Assembly: GCF_014066305.1 (NCBI RefSeq)
Contig: NW_023501056.1
Coordinates: 1 to 64,000 of the forward strand
Direction: 5' to 3'
Origin: Letharia columbiana
Taxonomy: Eukaryota; Ascomycota; Lecanoromycetes; Lecanorales; Parmeliaceae
Length of the DNA: 64,000 bases
Part shown: piece by piece, positions 45,198-57,150 of the stretch
Numbering within the stretch: the first letter of the stretch is position 1
Layout: every line of letters starts with the position of its first letter
Position numbers and translations under genes: made by a program
Notes under the pieces: generated by a model
What the model saw: only the letters and a program-made list of their open reading frames with translations
Database searches by the model: none
What the model was told of the DNA's origin: nothing

Positions 45198-46834
45198 GCG
45201 ATCGAATCCGGTAAGGCGGCAACGCTAACGCTCGATCGGGTAAGGCGTTACTTAACGGAATATCAAGAAATTTATTTAAACCCCTCGACATCCCTCGCTA
45301 TTTTTTATCTTTATATTCGTGCTGCAGTAAGATATTGTTTATACTTTTTTTTCTTCGACCCCACCGGCGACCTTCCAGTTTGCGGATACAAGCTTGGCGT
45401 TTCGCTTCAAAGGGTAGGCGCTGTATATTTAAATAATAGTTTCGTAGGAGGAAGCTCTGAGACTATCTGGAAAAGGAGGGAATGTTGTAGAGATAGCTTG
45501 TACGTAGAAGGTGGCGGCCTTGGCTGCATTATTTTTTCATTACCTTGTTCTCTTCCACCACGTGCACATGCAATCAATTCCTGGCAACGATTAGAGCAAT
45601 GTGAGCTGCAGGTTTAGAACAAAAGGACGAAAATTTACGGACACTAAAGCCAGTAGAAAATACCCATCACGCCAAGCTTACGCCTGAGCGACGCTTCAAC
45701 CTTCCAGACCTAGTGATGTCAAATCTCCAAGACTCTTTGGTTTACCCTAAGAACACATACCTGAGGAGGTGGCAGGCAGATGATCGAAACGTCCAAGAGA
45801 ATTCGGAAATGGTCAGGCCGAGCAAGAATAAGTATCATATGTAGCAGTATTGCGCTTGAACAAGAGCGCCAGACCAGAGCGCAGAGAAATGCGTACCGCA
45901 TTGCAATCCAGTCAAGATCAAGAACGTCACAGTCCAGAGAACAACAATGGTGATGGTGAGACGAGTAAAAAAACTGAAAATGGTCCGGCGGCTCAGGACA
46001 CAAAAGATACGGCGAAAGAAGGAGCAGAGCGCTGATCTTATCAACACCCAGCCTGACTATTGAGAAGAAGTCAAAAACAATGTAGAGCTATAGCGAGGTT
46101 AGCTTAGGCTGAAAGACCAGACTGATGGGTCACCCTTGATGTCATTTCAGCAGTTTCGGGTCGGATACCCCATGATCTTCATGTTGACACCTAATTGAGA
46201 TGAGCATGGAAGTAATATAGCAGAAGACAATAGACTCTGGGTCATGGAAGCAAGTCATCATCAAAGGTAGTCGCTGTTGTGCCAATGAAGAGTAACTGGA
46301 GACCCGCAAGGGTTTCATTAGTTGAATTCCAAAAGCTAGACACCCTTTTGGCAGATACAATCTTCAAGACAGAGGGCGCTCACGAGACATGGTAAAGTGG
46401 CCCAGTCATCCATCTTTCGAGGCGCTTTCTTTGCATGACGAGCGTAGAAGCGAAGCCCGATGTATAGCTGACAACCCCAGAAGAGTGCTACTGAGGGCGG
46501 TAAGACCTTGTGCCGGCGTCGAAGAAATTTTTGGGAACAGTTCTGCTTTCTGGTGAGGTTGGATGTAGGGTGACTAGAAGGGAGACAGGTAGGATAATTG
46601 AACTTGCAGCAAATTAAGACGATCGGGACTATGTTCCCGGATGATATGATTCGAATTACATGTATGCCTCTCTCGTCACAACTCCCCCATTCGTCGATCG
46701 CCGTAAGCCCGAGACTGGGGAGGCGCAAATTGCCACTCCACCAAGAGTGCACTGGGCAAAAGGTCGTCCCTCACCAGAAAAGAGTTCCTCGAGCCAAAAT
46801 CGCCAAGCGTTGAATTAAAGAAAAAAGTAAGGAA

Positions 46835-47032
46835 TTGAGCAAAGATGAGCACAATAGAGGTGGAAGCGGATGAGAAGGGTGGAAAGAACTGTAGTGGAAC
46901 TATGTGGAGAAGTATAGTTAGCCAGAGTCGATTCAGCAATTGAGCAAGAATGAGCACAATAGAGGTGGAAGCGGATGAGAAGGGGGGAAAAAAAATTGAA
47001 ACTATGTGGAGAAAGATAGTTAGCCAGAGTTA
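46835..47032. repeat. Tandem duplication of a ~105-bp unit
   Basis: The unit starting TTGAGCAAAGATGAGCACAA at 46835 recurs at 46940 (offset 105) with a few substitutions and small indels, ending near GTTAGCCAGAGT in each copy. Non-coding. Confidence 0.8.
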
Positions 47033-47283
47033 GGAATTATGTATAAGTAGGCAGTCTGCATTTGAAAATGTAGCTTAACATGATCAGACAGTTCAGACAA
47101 GGTGTTTTCCCAAATAAATCTAAGTCCAAGAGTTTTAATCATGGGGACCGCGTCCGGCCTTATAGCTGAGACACCTCTACGAAGAGAACTGATGAGACCT
47201 GGGGTGGTCCCTCAGCGTGCCAGCGATAGGACTTTCATCATTTGAAAAGCAAGCATGGACAATGATGATATTCGAACATACCT

Positions 47284-47346
47284 GGCATCCGAAGCGGGGA
47301 TCGAAACTTCTGAGTCCGGCTCGCTACCGCTGAGCTATCTAAGCAA
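47284..47346 (-). other. tRNA-like fragment with A-box and B-box, not a full tRNA
   Basis: On the minus strand, TAGCTCAGCGGTAGCGAGCC (47337-47318) resembles a tRNA D-arm/A box, and GTTTCGATCCCC (47307-47296) a T-loop/B box. Only ~10 bases lie between them, so an anticodon arm is missing. It is a degenerate tRNA or the head of a tRNA-derived SINE. Confidence 0.45.
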
Positions 47347-47806
47347 TTGTTAGGAAAAGGTCACCTATACAAATACATAACATTTCTTCATTAACTCCCT
47401 CCAAAAGAACCCAGGCGATGATGAAGAATTCGAATGGTAAGCATGGAAGACCGTCTTCTAAATGGGATAATGAAATCAACCGATGAGAGAAGATACTAAG
47501 GCTTGTAGGAGGACTCACCTCTCTGCCGCAACTATAACAGCCACTAATTCGCTATCTTGAAGTTCGTCTTTTCGATGCCTGGTCTCTAACATCGCAACGG
47601 GTACGAGAAGCACTCCCATCGAAGGACACTGAAAGTAAAAGGTGATCAACCGAATAGAGATCTTGGGTCAAGTCATCGTTTCACACGCGAAATAATTCTT
47701 CCCTCGTCGCCCTCATCGCTGACTTTTACAGACCGTTCTCTCATGACTGTAGCTCTACGTTCAACGCGTTAGGGCGTCGACAGTCGGCTCTGAAGCAGCT
47801 TTGGGA

Positions 47807-48030
47807 GGCCTTAAGTGGGGGAACCGCAACGAAACGGGGTGGACCAAAGATGCACAGGGGATGTAGCATATTTCTCACACTTTATCAAGCATCTGGACGA
47901 AGATCTCCCACTCCAAAGGGCCTTAAGTGGGGGCGGAACGAAACGGGGCGGACCAAAGATGCACACTGGAAGTGGTATCTTTCTCTCACTTTACCAGGCG
48001 TTTGGGCGAAGATCTCCCACTCCAGAGGAT
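47807..48030. repeat. Tandem duplication of a ~112-bp unit
   Basis: The unit begins GGCCTTAAGTGGGGG at 47807 and recurs at 47919 (offset 112); both copies share ACCAAAGATGCACA and GAAGATCTCCCACTCCA. A further GGCCTTAAG occurs near 48152. Non-coding. Confidence 0.8.
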
Positions 48031-49429
48031 GGCGGAATGGCTTGGGTACGTTAAGCATCTCGTGGCGGCCTTTGTACACCTACAAACGAGTGGGCACAAG
48101 CAGAGTCAGGGAACGAGATGATACTCAAAGAGCTTCAAGAAGTCTCAGAAGGCCTTAAGCCACTACTCTCACTCGCGCACCTTCCTCCACGAATCATGAA
48201 CGGGTTTGCAACGACGCTCCTCACCCGATGCTTGCCATCCACTGACCCTCTTCTCCGTTCTCACGTTTAGCTTGTCATACACACGGCCCCTTCTCGTCCT
48301 CATCCCTCACCACCTCGCAGCGATCTTAAGCCTCTCCATCGTAGTCTCTGCAGGTGGCCCCATGGCTTGAGGAATACTGGAACGCTCGTATAGCATCTCG
48401 GCACCTGGCAAAAGAACCACTGGATGCGACACTGCACTGTCCTATCCACAAGAGTGATGAACTGCAGAGGGCAGGGCTTTCATTTCATGAACAGCGGGCT
48501 GCAGAGCTGGTGGCGCCGACGCTGGGTGAGGAGAACAGGCCGGGAGGGTGGTCCAATATGGAGGCTACTCCGATAAGATGACATGACGCTGCTGTTGTTC
48601 CGACAGCCTCTAAATGCTTGCGTCCCGGCCTCATCCAGGGGCGGCAGCGATTGGAGATTGCCCGGGGGGGCAAGGGTTTATCAGGCAAAAGGCCGAGATG
48701 AACGTCGAGGCAGATGAATAGTCTGAGGCTAAACTGTGTATAATCCTAAAGCAAGAGCCAGTGATAGCACAGATGTCGTCGAAGGCGGCAAGACTGTGGC
48801 GGAGGGGGACAGTGCAAAGAGCGTCTTTTCGTTTGAGGAGATTTGGCTTGCCACTTTCGAATGTAGTGGGGCTGAACCTCATGTAGCTATGGATTAATTA
48901 GCTGTGTTCTTTCAGATGCCTGCCATAGGTTGCTGACGAAATATGGACAAGAGACAGATGAAGGAGCACATTGTATTACATAGAAGGCGTATTGAAAGCG
49001 CCTTACGCGAGGACGGCCTTCTCCATATCGCTCTAATATCGTAGAGGTTCCAGCCAAAGTCGAAAGTCACCGCTTCGATTCTCTTTCAGAAAGGCTTGAA
49101 TGGTAGGGCTCCAGCGCATATCGACAGGAAAGAGGCCTAGGCCTGTGCTGGCCTCGAAGAGTTTTTCCGACTCAGCTTACTTCCTAAGGCCACCTTGCTC
49201 GGGTCGTGTGCGTTAGAGCCCAAGTGTTTCTACACCATCTGGGATAGGGAAACTTTGTAGTCGAAGCAAATTTCCGTCCGACAGCGCTTTACCGAATCAG
49301 GAATTAGCGTTGCCGCCTTGCTATGTCGGGTATTTCACATAGGTCGACCATTGCCAAGAGCCAAGGATTTCAGACACACTTGCACACGCTAATTTCCGAG
49401 GGCTAGGGTATATTTGAAATGGTCGGCGA

Positions 49430-50400
49430 GCGATATAATTATTTTAGATGTCTGAGACTCTTTTAACTCTTTAAGTTTAACGATAAAGATTAGAAATAGT
49501 TTATAGAATTTAGAAAGTATTAATACGTTAAAGATATTAAATATAATCTTAAGACTTAATATATTTATAGTTTATATTAGTTCTTAATATCTTACTCTTC
49601 TTTAATATTAATTATCTTTCTTACTATTTATTAGAATTTTATAAAACTTATAAATATATAATTAGAGGTCGAAAAGATATAATATTTAATATGAAATTTA
49701 AGTAATTTTCGAGATATTATTTTAAAAGATATAGAATATCTCTAATTCTACTCGATATTTTATATATAAATTATCGTATTTTAAAATCGTCTCGTATAAA
49801 ATAGACTAGCCTCGTTATAGAACTTTAAGAATTATAAAATTCTATAAATAAACTATATAGATATAAATTTCTAAAGAAAAGAAATAAAAGTTAAAAGATT
49901 CTAAGTTTAAAAAACTCTATATCTTCTCGACTAGAATATATAATATTAATATTAATAAAGTCTACGAAGAATTACTTTATAATAAACATCTTATTAATAT
50001 TATTTAGTCTCTTTCTTAATATATAAGAACTTTCTATAGACGTTATTTTAATTATTCTTAAAGAGTTATACGAGATTTAATAAATTTCTAATCTACGTAT
50101 TATAGTCTACGTAACTTAACGACTACTTTCTTTAATTTTATTTCTTTATAGCTTTCTAAAGTATTAATTAACTACTATTATATTAAGAAATATCTTTTAT
50201 TAATATATAAAACTACTTTTATTAAGAATATACTTACTTTCTTTTATTAACCCGTAATCTGAGTAATAAGCTTACCTCTATCGATAATGATTTAGTTATA
50301 TGAATATAATATAATTTAGAGAAATAATTACTTACGTTTTAAATAATCTCGTAGTAAATCGATTAGCTTCGTTATATATTAGCTTTCTAAGTATATTCAG
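49430..50400. repeat. Second AT-rich RIP island
   Basis: Abrupt shift to A/T-rich sequence with CpA and TpG nearly absent and residual G/C as CpG and TpC. No reading frame. Its right edge runs directly into the broken NLR-type gene at 50430. Confidence 0.8.
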
Positions 50401-50429
50401 ATTCAGAGATTCTACTGCAATCTGAGGTT

Positions 50430-51033
50430 TCAGTTAACTACTAAATAATAGGGTGTTTTACGAAACGAACTTACGTGAACAATTGTCTTGCCCTTCGGAT
50501 AGCTGATGTCATTTATCAATTCTTTTCGTTGCACTTTCTTCTGTCGCACTATCCTCCTCACATGATCTAGAGCTTCCGTTCTTGCTGCCCAAGAAATCGG
50601 AGTATTCTCAGAAGCAAGCCTAGAGCTGCTCGCGCTCAGACTCACACTTCTTAAATTCTTGGAGAAGATCGATGTGGATTCCCACACCCAGTTCGCAAGC
50701 CACTGCGGACATATAAAGCCAAATTTCAAGGTAATATACTTGCAGCTCCGAGAGACGCAGGTACTCACAGTTTCTCAAGATCTAATATAGTGCTTTAAGA
50801 CTTTTCCAATGCTCTATCAATTCTCTGGTATGATGGTCTCTTGGTCGTCTTCTCAAATTCCAAAATGATTTCTGAGACGTTTCCGACCAAAAGTTGGAGA
50901 TCTGAAACATCGTCCTGTAACAGGACGAGATCCCGTTCAGCATGACGAATTGAAGCGAGTTGAGACCTTTGCCAACCGATCCACCAGCGCCGACGATGGC
51001 AATGATACTTGCAATGAGCGATAGGGGATCCAT
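50430..51033 (-). pseudogene. Broken fungal NLR/HET-type N-terminal domain (Helo-like)
   Basis: ATG 51033 opens MDPLSLIASIIAIVGAGG, a start typical of fungal Helo-like/Fungal_N domains found at the N terminus of NLR and signalling proteins. After GKGL the frame must shift to continue QLASIRHAERDLVLL, VSDLQLLVGNVSEII and LEFEKTTKRPSYQRI, all family-like; a TAA then follows EKS, with STILDLEKL just after it and a GTGAGT donor. A further exon-like segment (50430-50768) carries ENTPISWAARTEALDHVRR. The gene has at least a frameshift and a stop, and its 3' part abuts the RIP island. Confidence 0.6.
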
Positions 51034-52018
51034 TCGATGTCACGGTTGGCAAATAGGCCTGAGAGAGATCAAGAACCAGGATGGAAAATTATCAGATGGA
51101 GAGAAAGAGGTGCGCTTGACCTTCGTCAGCCTCGCCTCTATTTGCGCCGTCTTTTAAAACGTCGCCCACGATCGACTCGTGATATTCGTTCTCCTCCCAG
51201 ACACAGCCGCAGAACTCCCACAAGGATTTACTTGAATCCAGGAACGATCGCTTTTGAAAAGAAACAAGTGTGCTCCAAATCTGGTTCAGAACGGTCGCTC
51301 AGCCCTCCGAGTATCATACCACTATCCCCATCCCATTTCCGCCCCAACTGCAGCCACCGCTACCACCCAGCTCTAATGTTGTAAACTCCTCCCGCATTTT
51401 CCGTGGCATCGAACGCAATTATTAAGAACGATAACTATCTATAAATATTAATATATATCTATAGGAAAGTATAAGCGATTAATAAGTATTTGTTTATGGG
51501 ATGGGCGTGATAGTATTATAAGTTTATGTACTCTTCATGGATAGTCGTCACATTTATGGGCGTGATGTATCAGCCATGGAGATGTATACCCCATCAGTGT
51601 GACGCAACAGTTACGTAGGTGTTTACCTGGGATCTACTCGCATACATATCCAAAAAGAAAAAAGCAAGCAAGTAAGAAATCTATAAGAATAACTTAGAGC
51701 AACATTCAAAGCGCCAGGGGCGCTATCTAAATGCGGCGGTGAATGATCGAACCTGGCAATAACAACACTGCTCTGTGCGCTGGAATTGCCGATGTTCACC
51801 CGGCAATTTCCTTTCATACCGAACCAATGTCGACAGTATGGAAGCAGCGATACCCCATCCTGCAAGGACGTGCCCAAGGCTATTGCGGTATCCCCATCCC
51901 TGGCCTCCTTCTCTGGCCTCTTCCCTTGGCCTCTCTCCTGGTCTGCGGCTGCTGGGCCCCTTCGATGCCTTTTGCAATCAACACAGCAAAGGGAGAAGGC
52001 TGATTCTCATTTGCAAAA
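51034..52018. other. Intergenic, no gene seen
   Basis: A short AT-rich patch lies near 51420-51500. The + frames at 51743-52038 are the reverse of the downstream end of the DUF6601-like gene region and show no domain. Confidence 0.45.
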
Positions 52019-52981
52019 TCATCTCTGACGATGGGTGAGAGCGTATTCCAGTTCCATCATATTCTTCCCCAGAAACAGCAGCAACAAGCCTAGAGCAGGG
52101 GTAGCAACCACGGCCAGACTGACAATGCTAAATACTCTCGAAAACAGCCAGAAGGCTTGCCATTGGTGCGACGTCCAAACGCTTTCAACGGCCATCTCTA
52201 CTTGGAGCGCACTCAGAACGACCGAGAAGAAGCCGAAAGCGAAAAGCAATGGAGCATAAAATCGCTGGAAGTATTGAGAATATTGACGATGGACCGTCTC
52301 ATAATTCCACCTGTTAAGGAATATTTTGGACCAAAAGTTTAGACGCGTAAGGCGTAGCTCACCATAGCCGTAACGCGGTGATACCTCCGAGTCTGGTATA
52401 CTGAGAAGTTGGGATGTGAACAAGCAGATTGATAAGAAAGTCTTGTCCGGAGGCAGAAGACGGTGGTGGATGGCTATGTCAAGGTCCGAGGAATGCCTAA
52501 TGAGGAATGCATAAGAGCGCAGAAGTCCAAGCGCGGCTCTAGAAATCGGCTCTTTTCGAATACTCCAGTCGGGGAACATTGTGTCTGGAGCTTTTTCGTT
52601 TGGCTCCGTCGTCGAGTGGTACAAATATTTTGCCCAAAAGGTGTAAGATTGTAGATACAGTGGCAAAGGCTTGACGAAGATTCGATCTTCAATCCAGACG
52701 AGATGCAATCGTGGATCTTCTGTGATCACAATTTTTCGGCCTTTGATCCTCTGGTGGTGCAACGGGGAGATATGGGAGCCTGACTGAGTGGCCATCAGCC
52801 ACAGCTTCGGAGCCATTCTATCTAAGTCGAGGGTAAGAAGGTCTTTGTCGAGGAAGTCGAAAAGCTGCCCAGGCTCGGATGTTATACTGATGAGAGGTTG
52901 ACTCGGTAACCTGTCATCATATTGAGGATACGGTGGGTGCATGTCGTCAAGTTGGTGTTCTTCGGCAAAGGGAGGAGACAT
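52019..52981 (-). CDS. DUF6601-like fungal membrane protein
   Basis: Single-exon 320 aa. The pattern matches the fungal DUF6601 family: LHLVWIEDRIFVKPLPLYL near residue 95, ALGLLRSYAFLIRHSSDLDIA, then SPRYGYGELRLTRLNFWS, followed by two hydrophobic segments near the C terminus (FYAPLLFAFGFFSVVLSAL and VSLAVVATPALGLLLLFLG). These fit two TM helices with most of the protein outside the bilayer. Function unknown in the family. It is flanked by NLR-type loci and starts 468 bp from the divergent NLR gene. Confidence 0.75.
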   Translation of the reverse strand: MSPPFAEEHQLDDMHPPYPQYDDRLPSQPLISITSEPGQLFDFLDKDLLTLDLDRMAPKLWLMATQSGSHISPLHHQRIKGRKIVITEDPRLHLVWIEDRIFVKPLPLYLQSYTFWAKYLYHSTTEPNEKAPDTMFPDWSIRKEPISRAALGLLRSYAFLIRHSSDLDIAIHHRLLPPDKTFLSICLFTSQLLSIPDSEVSPRYGYGELRLTRLNFWSKIFLNRWNYETVHRQYSQYFQRFYAPLLFAFGFFSVVLSALQVEMAVESVWTSHQWQAFWLFSRVFSIVSLAVVATPALGLLLLFLGKNMMELEYALTHRQR

Positions 52982-53449
52982 CTAGCCAGTGACTGACGTA
53001 CCTCATCGAGAGAAGAAGCTTCTTAGGATTTCATGAGTCATTTTTGCAAGCCATATTTAGATTAGGCACGATCCTGCAGCCTAGGACCCGAACTCTCGCG
53101 ATAAAGGCTGCCACTCTATCTTGCATGAGCATGGGAGCTGGGCGCTTTTATCATACAACGCTAGTATGTTTTGTTACAGAGGAGAAAAGTTTCCACTTCC
53201 ACAATTGATTCCCGTTTCCACTCTTCCATGGACGTTCGCAATCCTGGAAAACAACCGCAACAACAAATCGAATCCCTAGACAATGCGACAGACCGATGTT
53301 CTGGAAAATGCAAAAATGTTGTTTAGCTTGTACAAGTACCATGTTCTCGTCGCTGTGGCGGTGCAAGGCTCTCGGTGAAGATCACTTGGCAGAGCTGGTG
53401 CCTAATCACGATATCGTGGTCAACTGATGCTGGTAAAATCGAAGCCGAC
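52982..53449. promoter_or_regulatory. Intergenic region of divergent DUF6601-like and NLR genes
   Basis: 468 bp between two divergent start codons; presumably both promoters. No nameable factor site seen. Confidence 0.4.
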
Positions 53450-55591
53450 ATGGCAACGTCCCCCCGTTCTTCCCCGAAGGTAGTGCCGCATCCAGAACCT
53501 AGGCTTGCCGTTCTTTACGAGCCAAAAGACAATGAAGCTGAGGTAGAGTGAGTGACGACTTTTGTTGCTTCAAGTCTGGTATACCTCCTGACCTTTCGCA
53601 GTGTCATCGCCGTCCATGGCATTGGAGCAAATGCAGATCTGACATGGGAGAGCCGCGGCGTCAATTGGCTCAAACATGATGACATGCTGCCAAGCGCCGC
53701 AAAAACGGCAAGAATTATGCGATTTTCTTACAACTCTCAATGGCTAGGGCAAAACAGCATAGTTCAACACCTTTCGGCCATAGCTAACGACCTTCTCTAT
53801 TCCATACGCAACATGCGGCAGGTTCGTGACTGCGCCACTGTCATACGACCAGCGACTCATACATTGCTATAGGACTTTCCTCAGCGACCAATCGTTTTCA
53901 TTTGCCACTGCTTCGGTGGCATAGTAATTGAAAGAGCTATAATCACAGTGAGGCTCTTCAGAGAAGAGTGGAAAATCAAGACTGGGTCTTCCGACCATCA
54001 TGATGGGGATTTAGTCGACTGTATATCTGGTATTATCTTTCTTGGCACGCCATTTCGAGGCTCAGAAGCCCAAAGATATGCCGATATTATCGGCAACATC
54101 CTTTCTGGAGTAGGGTTAGGAAACTCCAAGGTCTACGAAATGGTCTCCCCGCATTCTCAAGCTCTGAAGGACCAGCTAAACGATTTTGTTCGCATAATCA
54201 ACCGGCAACACATCCCATCATTCTGCTTCTTTGAAAAGCAAAAGTCGAATGTAGGGCGAATCATCAAGTCGCCTTTGGCGCGTCTTGTAAGGGAGCTCCT
54301 CTTCTCAAATGCCTTAATTCCCCAGTCTCTAAGCACAATGTCAAAAAGGCTGACCAAACCTTTGTCTTTTAGGTAGTAATCGTAGACGAACATAGCTCCA
54401 CGATAGACGGCATATCAAGCCTTGGCCTCGACGCCGACCACTTCCAGATTCATAGATACTCCTCTCCAAAAGACCCAAACTACGAGAGTGTGGTTTTTCA
54501 ACTTGTTGAAATGATCAATAAAGCTCCTCATCGTACTAAAGCCCGTCTATATCGTGAGATTGTCTTATGATAATTTGTGTTTTGTACATTTACTGACTCA
54601 GTCCTTCAGCCCGACCTATGGCCATCAACGAAGAACGTATGACGAGTCATCTATATATTCCTCTTACAACAAATTGGCTAACTCAAGACTCGCAGCGGTT
54701 GATTCTGACAACATGAAACAGTCACTGCGCGCCTTGGCTGTAAGCAGTCCCGTGGATGACAAAATCCACTTTCAAAAACAGATTGGAGAAAGATATCTGG
54801 CACCTGAGGAGACCTACAACTGGGTTCAGGCAAATGCAGTTTACACCAAATGGCTCAACAGGGACGACGACCCACTCCTCTGGATTCATGGAGAGGAAGG
54901 ACAAGGGAAAACCCCGCTCATGATATCTTTGATCAACGGGTTGACCGATAAAGTCGAGAGAAGTTCTCGGCAAAGAGCATTGGCGTATGTTTTCTGCTTG
55001 TCTCCAAATGGGTATCAAAAAGATGCCGCTTTCATCGCTCGAAGCATTCTGCATCAGGTTCTCTACCAGAAGAAGAACAACGTCAATGCTTTCCACCACT
55101 GGTCGCAGGAATATCAAGCAAGAGATGATGCGTTGCTAAATGATGTACAGAGCCTCTGGAAGATATTGCAACTGACATTGACTGAAGCGAAGCTGGTAGT
55201 TGCCTATTTTGTGCTCTATCGGCCAGAGGAGTGTGATCCTCATATCATGGCCGTCTTTTCAACCCTTCTTCAGGCTAACCACACCGCTTGTCACATTAAA
55301 TGGGTAGTAATTAGCAGCAAACACTCCGGCGACTACCCAGAATTAAAAGTCTCAAGGCGCATAGACCTCGCGACAGCATCTACGATCGAGGTTCCGGATA
55401 TCAAACCCAGGCGTTCAAGCCCCATAAGCCTGAGTCCAATGTCTCTAGACACGAGAGAGCCTCAATCATCCAGACCGACTTCTTGGTCATCACATGAGAT
55501 GAAGATACCATCTCCAGCCGAACAAGATATCAAAGTCAGGAACCTAGCGACTGTGTACGTACAACTCATTTTACTGCCCCAATACCTGTAG
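53450..55591 (+). CDS. NLR-type protein: lipase-like domain plus NACHT-type NTPase
   Basis: Exons 53450-53547, 53602-53821, 53873-54286, 54373-54553, 54610-54636 and from 54696 keep one frame through five introns. Residues ~35-170 are an alpha/beta-hydrolase (SesB-like): VIAVHGIGANADLTWE, RPIVFICHCFGGIVIERAI, IIFLGTPFRGSEA. The nucleophile position reads Cys (C119). A variable linker with DEHSSTIDGISSLGLDADHF follows, then the NTPase with Walker A GEEGQGKT (379-386). Where the Walker B acidic motif is expected the sequence is VAYFVLYRPEEC. The last frame stops at 55591, but the + strand downstream carries more coding-like pieces, so the true 3' end is probably later. Known relatives act in fungal incompatibility and cell death; that role is inferred. 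Confidence 0.72.
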
Positions 55592-57117
55592 CTTGCTTTC
55601 CTTGATAATATCACGAAAACGGTACATTATTTCTTCAGCTTCTAGGCAGTGAAATAGCCTGATTGCTTTTGACGCAAGTGATCGCAGTCTAGCTTGAATA
55701 ACGCAGCTGACAGTGAGATTTAGCTACTGCGATCGAATAGAGCGCCATTGGATTTGCGAGATCCAAACTCGTCGCCAAGACTCCGGGTCTTTGCTAATAG
55801 AGGCCACGCGCTTAAATCACGAAACTAATATCATCCGGCATGAAAGTATGGATCCCCAGTGTTTCTTCACGCTAGACGCTCACGCTGTCTATAGTCTTGC
55901 CAGAAATGGCTCTAATCCCTCACACTGAGACCAGTCTGAGCCCAGAGCGAAAATTCGCTATATCATTCCTGGAAACGCAAGAATTGAGTCTCCATGACGC
56001 GCGGAAAGCATGGAAGTTCAGTGGTCATCTAGATTACCTATTTGAGGATGATAGTAGTTGGTCTCACATTTTTTTGCCCTGAAGAAGATCAATTTTGACT
56101 CAATAGTAAGGCTTTCGCTGGCTCCAAGAAGCCATATACGGCGGTCACCTTCTTTCGATTCAGAAAACCCAGCATATTACTTCGAATAGGGAACGTGAAA
56201 GTTCCAAGCAAGACTTACGGCTCTGGGGTTCAGACGATGGGCAGGAATGCATTAAGTTAATGTTCTTTCCGAATTCTCGTACTAAGTATACCAAGGAGTA
56301 TCAAGTAGAGCCAGGTAAGTCTAATCAATTCATTTCTAATGTTAGGTTCATGTGAAGCGATGCTACATCAGGTCGAGATCACAATTCTTCTATCGGGAGG
56401 CTTACAAGTTCCTGCAGCATCGTTATTCAAAAAAATTGATCCGAAATGGATAGATCCATGGAATACTGATATACGACTTGAGTACCAACAGGACGACGTT
56501 TCAGAGACAAAAGAACCTGTTTCCAGCAAGAAAATAAAATTCAGCTTTTCTTCGAAGAAGGAAGAAAAACTAGAATACCTAATCATCCAGTTCCTCAATT
56601 CGGCTGACAGAAAAGATTTCCTCCGGCATTGGCCAGGCTCAGAGGTTGCGAAGGGGAAGCAACCTGTGACAGCCTCGGATTTACTGCCTTATGTGGCTAG
56701 ACATCAACGTAGTTATTAGAAGGCTGCGCGATAGCTGGTAAATCGGTGATGACAACGCGACGCTCGCGGCCTTTCAGATCCAATTCGCCACGATTGAGAG
56801 CTGGCGTCATCAAAGGCTTTGTATCATAAATTCAATACAGCGAACTTGTCACTAAATACCAGCTGCGAGAAGCATGGGGGTGGCTTAGCGAGCTAATGCA
56901 TCTCGCATTGCGGGCTTCTGCGCGGATGATCCTGCGAATCCGAGACCGTAGCCTCGCGAGCCTCGTCATCATGCGACGCAGAGCCAAGATGAAATTCTGC
57001 CTTGAGATATATGAGCCTGAAGGAAACGATGACGTTTTTCGGATGACAGCTAGAAATCCAAACACCGTTTTCAAGACAACTATCACCGCCATGATGCACA
57101 TCCCTCGGTGCTTCTGA
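55592..57117 (+). CDS. Probable C-terminal exons of the NLR gene, or separate remnant ORFs
   Basis: Coding-like frames on the same strand: 55707-55926 (YCDRIERHWICEIQTRRQDS...), 55897-56082 (ERKFAISFLETQELSLHDAR...), 56339-56719 (126 aa, KKIDPKWIDPWNTDIRLEY and a Lys/Ser-rich stretch) and about 56840-57117 (EAWGWLSELMHLALRASARM, ending FKTTITAMMHIPRCF). A GTGTAC donor near 55563 and CGCAG acceptor near 55706 could link the first to the NTPase exon. I could not join all pieces into one frame, so the tail may be broken. No ankyrin, WD40 or TPR repeats are visible. Confidence 0.4.
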
Positions 57118-57150
57118 GCTCAGTCCTTCTCAGTCAGAGCCCCTAACCCA

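Larger units (their letters stand above)
45198..49330. mobile_element. Non-coding transposon-like region with inverted ends
   Basis: The left end (about 45207-45250) contains AAGGCGGCAACGCTAA followed by a CGGTAA/GGGTAAGGCG motif; the right end (about 49291-49325) carries the same pieces in inverted orientation, including TTAGCGTTGCCGCCTT. The similarity spans about 35 bp with a few mismatches and one indel, as in eroded terminal inverted repeats. The 4.1 kb between holds no transposase frame, only two short tandem duplications and a tRNA-like fragment. It may be a non-autonomous DNA element or several nested remnants. Confidence 0.4.

Noticed and set aside
47284..47346. Functional tRNA gene on the minus strand
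   Set aside because: A-box and B-box are only ~10 bases apart and the T-stem does not pair, so the molecule cannot fold as a tRNA.
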